Assembly (NCBI GenBank): GCA_025451595.1
Contig: JANWKD010000099.1
Location: forward strand, 1-8,184
Source: Candidatus Babeliales bacterium
GTDB taxonomy: Bacteria; Babelota; Babeliae; Babelales; JANWKD01
Reading direction: 5' to 3'
DNA length: 8,184 nt
The translations under genes were made by a program, and so were the position numbers. The notes under the pieces were generated by a model. The model was not told the origin of the DNA and ran no database searches. It saw nothing but the letters and a program-made list of their open reading frames with translations. Below, one piece after another: positions 1-4,966 of this stretch; within the stretch, counting starts at the first letter, position 1, and every line of letters begins with the position of its first letter.

Positions 1-48
1 AATAGGATTGAATGATAAAATAAAAAATTTTACCGCTTATATAGGCTT

Positions 49-441
49 TTACTCGTATAAATACGGACAGCTTTTAAGTTCATTTTTTAAATCTGAAAAC
101 AGCAGTTTTATTCCTGAAAGCAGATAATTGACTTGTTTAACTACTTCTTGAGGTGCTGTAAGAGTAAAAAAGCCGAGGCTCATAGCTACCAATCCGGTCA
201 TCGCTAAAGAAGCTTTGTCAGATCCGATCGTTGCTCCTTTATAAACACAAAGAGCCCCAAACCCCATAGTTATACCTCCACCCAACATTGCGCCTTTGAT
301 TCGTGGATCTTTCAGTGAAGGCGTATGCCACCAGTCGGTTATCTTATCGCATATATTGTTGAAATGGCCTTCCTGTTCAGGTTTTACCGTTGATATGTAC
401 GAATTAACGATAAGAAACATGAATAATATTATTTTTTTCAT
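49..441 (-). CDS. Small exported/membrane protein with a glycine-rich transmembrane hairpin, unknown function
   Basis: I do not recognise this 130-residue protein. It begins MKKIILFMFLIVNSYIS, a basic start followed by a hydrophobic stretch, which reads as a signal peptide or N-terminal anchor. Two further hydrophobic, glycine-rich segments follow at about residues 48-70 and 77-96, with GGG and GFG motifs, suggesting a closely packed helical hairpin. The C-terminal third, from about residue 97, is amphipathic with several Lys and Glu and one Cys. I infer location in or across the inner membrane. The ribosome site is poor (GATGG four bases before ATG), but a strong promoter match lies 46-73 bases upstream and fits this start. 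The gene is transcribed away from the beta-barrel gene at 646. The reading frame and leader make it likely real; the function is unknown. Confidence 0.65.
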   Translation of the reverse strand: MKKIILFMFLIVNSYISTVKPEQEGHFNNICDKITDWWHTPSLKDPRIKGAMLGGGITMGFGALCVYKGATIGSDKASLAMTGLVAMSLGFFTLTAPQEVVKQVNYLLSGIKLLFSDLKNELKSCPYLYE

Positions 442-486
442 AAATCCATCTCTGTTAGATCAAATTGATTGAGTTATTCTATTAGA

Positions 487-514
487 ATTATATCTTATTC
501 TTCAATTATGACAA
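487..514 (-). promoter_or_regulatory. Sigma70-like promoter for the small membrane protein gene
   Basis: Read on the minus strand, TTGTCA (509-514, five of six against TTGACA) is followed after 16 bases by TATAAT (487-492, exact). A start of transcription near 480 would give a leader of about 39 bases before the ATG at 441. This is the best promoter match in the window. Confidence 0.6.
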
Positions 515-575
515 GCTCCGATACCTATAATAGGATTAAAAAATTGATCGATTGTCAGCCGTTTTGGAAATATTA

Positions 576-605
576 TTGAAATCGTAAAATAGAAGGTTTT
601 ATAGT
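576..605 (+). promoter_or_regulatory. Candidate sigma70-like promoter for the beta-barrel gene, with an overlapping inverted repeat
   Basis: TTGAAA (576-581) and TATAGT (600-605) are separated by 18 bases, predicting a leader of roughly 34 bases before the ATG at 646. A six-base inverted repeat, GTTTTA (596-601) and TAAAAC (607-612) with a five-base centre, straddles the -10 box. It could be an operator, but with such AT-rich arms it could also be chance. Confidence 0.4.
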
Positions 606-645
606 GTAAAACAGACTTTCACCTCCATTTATAAGAAGTTACAGA

Positions 646-1602
646 ATGTCTATAAAAATAACTGAATTGAGAAATTGGTATTTTATTGTATTATTAATCT
701 GTTCTTGCATTCGGGTTGATGCAGTAACGCTTGTATATAATATGCAATTACGCAGATTTTTTGAACAAATGACAGCTGCCGATCGTCACTATCATTGGTT
801 ACTATCGGCTATTCCATTGGTATATATTCGAACTCGTACTATTGATGATCCTCGATTCAATATTTTTGCTCGCGAAAAACGATTAGCAGTTGGTCCTTTA
901 TTAAATGCTCGCTATGTTGCGTCAAAATATTGGTGGTATGAAATAACGACTGCTTTTGAAAAAGAGTATGGAAAATCCAAAGGCACGGTGAATTTTTCTC
1001 GCTCAAATTTTGGTATGGACGATATTGTTCTGACGGCAGCGCGTGCATTTTACCCTATTAAAAACATGCAATACGTCGTGTATGGTATGGCAGGTTTTCC
1101 CATACGTCAAAAAATTAATTTGTTTGATGCGCAAGACCCTTTTATTGGTACGCGTTTTTATAGTTTAGGCATCGGATCTGAGCTTTCATATAGCGTTAAA
1201 AACAGTACACAAAAAAGTGCACTTATGTGGTTATTTCAAAATCGTTTTATTCATTTTTTTCAACGAAGTTGGTTTCCCATTCTACCGCAAGGGAGTAAAA
1301 TCAAGCCCGGTGATCTTATTGATTTATTGGTTGCAGTACATTATCGAAAAAAACTTAATAGTTTTGAAATAGGTTTTGATCAAACATTCTTTATCAATGC
1401 AGCCCTTATTTTACCTGATCGTGTTATAAAAAATAAGAACTTTGCAAGACAAGTAGTCTATGCAAACGCAAGTCATATTGTGAAAAATTTTCCTCTATTA
1501 GATACTCCCGTTGTTTTAGGAGCTGGATTTGTTGTAGGGTATTCTGGTCGATTTAAAACAAGATTATGTATTGGATCGTTAAATTTTACGGTTGTTTTTT
1601 AG
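646..1602 (+). CDS. Probable outer-membrane beta-barrel protein, unknown family
   Basis: This 318-residue protein has a signal peptide (charged start, hydrophobic core WYFIVLLICSCI at 11-22, likely cut after VDA near residue 26). The mature part has many short stretches of alternating hydrophobic and polar residues rich in Tyr, Phe and Gly, for example at about 95-108, 125-150, 165-185, 226-250 and 288-318. It ends in SLNFTVVF. A C-terminal Phe with alternating hydrophobic residues is the classic signal recognised by the BAM machinery, so I infer an outer-membrane barrel of roughly 10-14 strands. I recognise no specific family and no catalytic motif. A Trp/Tyr cluster (YWWYE) lies near residue 95. 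The ribosome site is weak (AAGAAG seven bases before ATG). There is no clear terminator; the next gene follows after 75 bases and has its own promoter candidate and a strong ribosome site. Confidence 0.75.
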   Translation: MSIKITELRNWYFIVLLICSCIRVDAVTLVYNMQLRRFFEQMTAADRHYHWLLSAIPLVYIRTRTIDDPRFNIFAREKRLAVGPLLNARYVASKYWWYEITTAFEKEYGKSKGTVNFSRSNFGMDDIVLTAARAFYPIKNMQYVVYGMAGFPIRQKINLFDAQDPFIGTRFYSLGIGSELSYSVKNSTQKSALMWLFQNRFIHFFQRSWFPILPQGSKIKPGDLIDLLVAVHYRKKLNSFEIGFDQTFFINAALILPDRVIKNKNFARQVVYANASHIVKNFPLLDTPVVLGAGFVVGYSGRFKTRLCIGSLNFTVVF

Positions 1603-1626
1603 TTTTTTTCATGTTAATTTAACCAA

Positions 1627-1654
1627 TTGCATTGATAAAAAAACATAGTATAAA
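1627..1654 (+). promoter_or_regulatory. Candidate sigma70-like promoter for the 93-residue exported protein
   Basis: TTGCAT (1627-1632) and TATAAA (1649-1654) are spaced by 16 bases and lie just before the ribosome site of the gene at 1678. This would let the gene be expressed apart from the beta-barrel gene upstream. The match is moderate in an AT-rich background. Confidence 0.35.
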
Positions 1655-1663
1655 TTTTTTAAT

Positions 1664-1669
1664 GAGGAG
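1664..1669 (+). promoter_or_regulatory. Strong Shine-Dalgarno site
   Basis: GAGGAG lies eight bases before the ATG at 1678. It is the strongest ribosome-binding site in the window and fixes the start of the 93-residue protein. It suggests high translation compared with the weak sites of its neighbours. Confidence 0.7.
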
Positions 1670-1677
1670 TTTATCAC

Positions 1678-1959
1678 ATGAAATGTTTGGTTTTTTGTAT
1701 GCTAATCGTTACACTCTCTACGCTTCATGCGGTTCAAGTTACTATTGAAAATAATACATCGACTGTCATTTCTATTTTTGCAAAAGAAAATTTTGCCTTA
1801 ACATTGAAACATATAAATAAAAACACATTACAGCACATTGAAGTCGATAACATTGAAAAAACCATTGAGTTTATTGAACAAAATTATCAGGATGTGGCAG
1901 TAACGCAAGATCGAAAAAATTGTAAGCTTATCTTGAATGAATGCGACTATTCAGATTAA
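1678..1959 (+). CDS. Small exported protein, unknown function
   Basis: This 93-residue protein has a clear signal peptide: MKCLVFCMLIVTLSTLHA with probable cleavage after LHA at residue 18. The mature part of about 75 residues starts with a beta-like VQVTIENNTSTVISIF and continues with an acidic, likely helical middle (about 50-68). It ends in a short strand-like KLILNECDYSD with two Cys (83 and 89) that could form a disulphide outside the cytoplasm. No family is recognised. Its strong ribosome site and own promoter candidate argue that it is real and well expressed. It ends 16 bases from the convergent ankyrin-like gene. A periplasmic or secreted role is inferred only from the signal peptide. 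Confidence 0.75.
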   Translation: MKCLVFCMLIVTLSTLHAVQVTIENNTSTVISIFAKENFALTLKHINKNTLQHIEVDNIEKTIEFIEQNYQDVAVTQDRKNCKLILNECDYSD

Positions 1960-1975
1960 ATATTTCGAAAATAAT

Positions 1976-2839
1976 CTAATCTTTTTTAAGCGCTTGCTCG
2001 AGCCGCATCTTCAAGTGGTTTTCTAAACTTACTGCTTCATCGGAATTTTTGTGAGATTTTAGATAGTCAAATATTGTTTCATTTTTCTTGTTTGCATGCG
2101 TAATAAGTGAAATAATTTCTTTGTTTGTTAAGTTTTCTAAAAGAAGATCCGTCTTTTTTATACTATTTTTGTCTAAAACACACCAAATGCCAATCATATG
2201 CAAAGGTGAATCATCATGACTATCAAAATGAAAAGGAGAAAGTCCTTTCTCTTTATAAAATTTAATAAGTGCTGGTGCGTGATTTTCAAACATGCTTTGA
2301 AATAGTAGGTTTTGTCCAAAATAGTTTTCCCAGTTTATTTTTAAACCGTTATTCAATAAAAATTCGGCCATAGGCACCGTGGTTGCGTCTTCAATAAATT
2401 TATGGTGCAATGGTATGCCATTTTTTATTAATAGCGTAAGAAATTGTGTGTCATTGGCTGATACTGCTTTTCCAAGCGGCAAATCTTCTCTATGAGATTT
2501 AAGGTTTGCTCCGATATATATTGCTGCTGCAATATTTCTTCGTAATAGATTATATTGATGGTATCCCGATAAAGCGAGAAGCATCTTCCCCATTGCGTGA
2601 TCTTTTTCATATTGAACCGCGTCTTGTTTCGATTTCCAATAGGTATTAACAACCGATGGTTGATCGAGTGGAGAATCAGGTAATGATTCATTGTTATAGC
2701 GATACTTTTCAATACTTCTATTTAAAGGAGGTTGTCTTGAATAGTTCGGGTAAACCAAATTCGTTGCATAATATGTTTCTTGCAAAGATCTATCCATGCC
2801 AAGTAAGCAGAGTGGAATAAAAAATAGTAATTGCTTCAT
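1976..2839 (-). CDS. Exported ankyrin-repeat-like protein
   Basis: This 287-residue protein starts with a short hydrophobic signal (MKQLLFFIPLCLLGM). The Cys at 11 is preceded by IPL, not a proper lipobox, so a lipoprotein is unlikely. Residues 20-75 are polar, rich in Tyr, Asn and Pro, and probably disordered. From about 95 to 276 the protein reads as five or six degenerate ankyrin repeats. The clearest is at 120-145 (LPLGKAVSANDTQF then LLIKNGI). Others lie near 152-170 (AEFLLNNGLKI), 175-206, 211-238 (SPLHMIG then LLLENLT) and 253-276 (TIFDYLKSH). Ankyrin repeats bind proteins, and exported ones are common in host-associated bacteria, so a host-interaction role is possible but unproven. 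The start is supported by AAGGA five bases before ATG. It is transcribed toward the 93-residue gene. Confidence 0.75.
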   Translation of the reverse strand: MKQLLFFIPLCLLGMDRSLQETYYATNLVYPNYSRQPPLNRSIEKYRYNNESLPDSPLDQPSVVNTYWKSKQDAVQYEKDHAMGKMLLALSGYHQYNLLRRNIAAAIYIGANLKSHREDLPLGKAVSANDTQFLTLLIKNGIPLHHKFIEDATTVPMAEFLLNNGLKINWENYFGQNLLFQSMFENHAPALIKFYKEKGLSPFHFDSHDDSPLHMIGIWCVLDKNSIKKTDLLLENLTNKEIISLITHANKKNETIFDYLKSHKNSDEAVSLENHLKMRLEQALKKD

Positions 2840-2925
2840 GATATTCCTTTTTTGAGTTACAAAATTCCTTTAAAGAAGTAACATAGCAAGATTTGATAAA
2901 AAAGTAATCAGATTCATATCAATGT

Positions 2926-3849
2926 TCAAATAGAAGAATTTATATGTTGCTCATGAATTGCATTTTTTTGTCGCTTACGAACTCTCTTTTTTAAAATTTC
3001 TTTCAAAGGATCATCATCAATCGAATCGAGCACTGATAATGTTTTAAACGTATTCCAGCTTGTGCGGATGAGTGGCGGTGGGTTTTTGCGATGCATCCAG
3101 ACAAAAAGACGTGTTTTTGGATCTCCAGGACTTCCACTGCCAAAATTACCGTACTTTCTTGTCAAACTTTTGTACTCTGCATCAGAGGTTGTTTTTGCAA
3201 GGATCGAAGCTGCTCCTACTATAGTATAATTTTCATCAGCACGATGCTCAGCGATAAAAGGAAGTTTTTCTAACGTTTTAGGTAATTTAATAGTATATTT
3301 TTGTGCTGCTTTGCCTAGCTCATCTTGCTTGAGGCTGTCATTGTTATGATTTTTTTTATCGCGAGAGAAGCAACTAATAATATTTTTTAACCGGGTTTTA
3401 AAAAGTTTTTCACTTACTTCCCAATTATCCACGTAGATTTTTTCAATAGTACACATTCGTTTACGTGCGGTGCGTTGCAATTTTTTTGCAATAGTAAGAA
3501 CCGTAACCATTTCCCATTCATTGAGATTTAAACATTTATTATCGATCATTTCAGGTTCTAATTTTTCAATATGAAACCCAATGGCTGTTTCTTTGATAAT
3601 ACGGGCAAGATCATTTAATTTTTTTTTCGAGGTGATCAACTTGCTATCTTTGACGCCCAACTTCTTCCAGTTGAAAATGGTTTGTTCATCAGCAATCACT
3701 CCCGCAATAACAATACTGCCTATGCAGGGACATTTTGTTGCATCATCAATGCCTGCATGTATTATGTTGCGAGTAAGCTTACGTTCGCTATAGTTGCCAT
3801 CGCTTTGTTCGGGTGATAGCATAATTAAATCTTGCAAAGAATTTGACAT
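2926..3849 (-). CDS. rnhB: Divergent archaeal/eukaryotic-type RNase HII homologue with altered ribonucleotide-recognition motifs
   Basis: The 307-residue protein matches RNase HII throughout, in its archaeal/eukaryotic form: GIDDA (33-37), LGVKDSK (64-70), NLNEWEM (108-114), YVD (139-141), EHRADENYTIVGAASILAK (201-219), FGSGSPGDPKT (236-246) and IRTSW (261-265). The family cuts RNA embedded in DNA. Catalytic Asp35, Asp141 and Asp205 are present, but the usual DEAGRG reads DDATKC (35-40), so Glu becomes Asp and GRG becomes TKC. The Tyr of GSGYP, which senses the RNA-DNA junction, is Ser240. There is an N-terminal extension of about 25 residues, an insert with a Lys/Asn-rich stretch at about 160-190 and a basic C-terminal tail. 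AAAGG six bases before ATG supports the start. Family membership is secure; normal RNase HII activity is doubtful. The gene symbol reflects homology only. Confidence 0.85.
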   Translation of the reverse strand: MSNSLQDLIMLSPEQSDGNYSERKLTRNIIHAGIDDATKCPCIGSIVIAGVIADEQTIFNWKKLGVKDSKLITSKKKLNDLARIIKETAIGFHIEKLEPEMIDNKCLNLNEWEMVTVLTIAKKLQRTARKRMCTIEKIYVDNWEVSEKLFKTRLKNIISCFSRDKKNHNNDSLKQDELGKAAQKYTIKLPKTLEKLPFIAEHRADENYTIVGAASILAKTTSDAEYKSLTRKYGNFGSGSPGDPKTRLFVWMHRKNPPPLIRTSWNTFKTLSVLDSIDDDPLKEILKKRVRKRQKNAIHEQHINSSI

Positions 3850-4008
3850 AGAAGACCTTTTTGAAATTTCTATAATAATCCTAATATAAAATTATAAATT
3901 AGGCAACGATCACTCTATAATTTTTAAATTTGCTGAAACCTTTAAAAGAGCATTTCTTTTTTGATATTCTGATTGTAATATATATAAGGTTACGATAGAA
4001 GGTTATGT
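3850..4008. promoter_or_regulatory. Divergent promoter region between the RNase HII homologue and the membrane-protein operon
   Basis: This 159-base AT-rich spacer separates two genes transcribed apart. On the minus strand an exact TATAAT (3891-3896) would give a leader of about 36 bases for the RNase HII gene. On the plus strand an exact TATAAT lies at 3916-3921, and a second option is TTGATA (3961-3966) with TATAAG (3983-3988) 16 bases later. None of the exact -10 boxes has a good -35 partner. AGAAGG (3997-4002) is the ribosome site for the gene at 4009. No coding sequence or structured RNA is evident. Confidence 0.4.
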
Positions 4009-4230
4009 ATGAGAAAAAAAGATACTCAGTTGCTCGGGTTGGGATTTTTAGTGATTGGTGCTATTATTTTGTTTATTTCTGCCTCGCCGCTATTAATTCC
4101 TCTTCTTGGTATTATCAGTGGTTTAATTTTGATAATAATGGGAATGCAGATATTAGGTTATCCTTCCCTTCCCGCACTTATTCATTCTTTTTTTAATCAA
4201 TTGAATTCTTTATTTAATAATAAAAAATAG
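4009..4230 (+). CDS. Small two-helix integral membrane protein
   Basis: This 73-residue protein consists almost wholly of two transmembrane helices, about residues 8-25 (LGLGFLVIGAIILFISAS) and 28-50 (LLIPLLGIISGLILIIMG), joined by a tight Pro-containing turn. The N-terminus is basic (MRKKD) and the C-terminal tail is short, Asn-rich and ends NNKK. By the positive-inside rule both ends are probably cytoplasmic. No family is recognised. AGAAGG six bases before the ATG at 4009 favours this start over the out-of-frame ATG at 4005. The next gene starts 11 bases after its stop, so the two are almost certainly one operon and may act together in the membrane. Confidence 0.75.
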   Translation: MRKKDTQLLGLGFLVIGAIILFISASPLLIPLLGIISGLILIIMGMQILGYPSLPALIHSFFNQLNSLFNNKK

Positions 4231-4231
4231 C

Positions 4232-4235
4232 GAGG
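4232..4235 (+). promoter_or_regulatory. Shine-Dalgarno site deciding the start of the DUF975-like gene
   Basis: GAGG lies directly against the ATG at 4236 (no spacer) but six bases before the in-frame ATG at 4242. A ribosome using this site would start at 4242, so I chose the later ATG; the earlier one would only add Met-Phe. Confidence 0.6.
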
Positions 4236-4241
4236 ATGTTT

Positions 4242-4955
4242 ATGAGATCAAAAATTTTTTCAGTATCGCAAGCATTGCGATTTGGTTTGTATACCGTAAT
4301 TGATAATTTTATTTTTATCGTAACTATTTGCATATTGTATTTGCTCGTTGCGCTTGGAGGTTTAGCAATAATTGGTACGTTTACCGTGATACCATTTTTA
4401 TCATTAATTCAAACGATCGTTCATACGGGAATTGAAACGGTAAGAGGATCGCTGAGCGTATCAGCTATGATTTTGTTAATAGCTATGCTTTTTGGATTCT
4501 TATGCACTTGGTTAATCTTAGGAATCCAGAAAGTTGCATTTGACTTGTATGATTATCAACAAAGTAGTATCCGTTCACTGTTTTCTATTGATTTTAAAAC
4601 CACGTTGCGTGGGTTTATTGCTAATATATTATATTATCTTTTAACTACTATTGGATTTTGTTTTTTTATAATTCCCGGCATTTATTTTTCTTTAAAATAT
4701 TGTTTTATCTATCAAATCCTCGTGGATAAGCATGTCGGCGTATTTGAGGCGTTTCGTCAGAGCTCAGAGATCACCAAAGGCATTAAATGGCAATTATTTG
4801 GACTTGCATTAATTACGGGAATACTGGGTTGGTTGGGAATGGCTTTTTTTGGCATAGGGTTGGTTATTACGGCGCCTATGACAAGACTTGCATATGTATA
4901 CGTTTATCGTAAGTTATCTTCTTTGCCACAACCAATTAACCGAGAGATGTTTTAG
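4242..4955 (+). CDS. Multi-pass membrane protein resembling the DUF975/YciC-type families
   Basis: From the ATG at 4242 this is a 237-residue protein with about six hydrophobic segments: roughly 20-42, 46-60, 74-94, 125-147, 150-162 and 185-216. An amphipathic, juxtamembrane N-terminus (FSVSQALRFGLYTV) precedes the first. The most diagnostic part is IIPGIYFSLKYCF followed by an EAFRQSSEITKG helix and a further membrane segment. This PGIY-then-Ala/Ser-rich-then-Lys-Gly layout is typical of DUF975, YciC-like and glycerophosphodiester phosphodiesterase membrane-domain proteins, whose molecular role is not well defined. No catalytic motif is visible, so I assign no enzymatic function. It is the second gene of an operon with the 73-residue membrane protein. 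Its stop lies 11 bases from the convergent end of mutL. Confidence 0.75.
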   Translation: MRSKIFSVSQALRFGLYTVIDNFIFIVTICILYLLVALGGLAIIGTFTVIPFLSLIQTIVHTGIETVRGSLSVSAMILLIAMLFGFLCTWLILGIQKVAFDLYDYQQSSIRSLFSIDFKTTLRGFIANILYYLLTTIGFCFFIIPGIYFSLKYCFIYQILVDKHVGVFEAFRQSSEITKGIKWQLFGLALITGILGWLGMAFFGIGLVITAPMTRLAYVYVYRKLSSLPQPINREMF

Positions 4956-4964
4956 GTATACCTA
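4953..4964. repeat. Twelve-base perfect palindrome at the convergent gene ends
   Basis: TAGGTATACCTA reads the same on both strands and includes the TAG stop of the DUF975-like gene, ending two bases before the mutL stop. A hairpin would have only a four-base stem and no T-run, so it is not a convincing terminator. It could be a protein site or chance. Confidence 0.35.
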
Positions 4965-4966
4965 CT

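Noticed and set aside
16..32. Hairpin TAAAAT-N5-ATTTTA downstream of the leftmost gene
   Set aside because: An all-AT stem in an A/T-run background, with no GC clamp. It could be a weak terminator but cannot be told from chance.
1953..1987. Possible intrinsic terminator between the convergent 93-residue and ankyrin-like genes (AGATTA...TAATCT then a T-run)
   Set aside because: The stem is only six base pairs, nearly all AT, with a 13-base loop and the T-run four bases further on. It is too weak to call.
2428..2712. Open frame of 94 codons inside the ankyrin-like gene
   Set aside because: It overlaps a gene with a signal peptide, ribosome site and repeat pattern; this frame has none of these.
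2976..3849. RNase HII gene as a pseudogene
   Set aside because: Despite altered motifs the frame is intact, three catalytic Asp and all other family blocks are kept, and a good ribosome site is present. Divergence of function fits better than decay.
4005..4196. Alternative 63-codon frame starting at the ATG at 4005
   Set aside because: Only two bases from the Shine-Dalgarno site. The overlapping frame from 4009 has proper spacing and a clear two-helix membrane protein.
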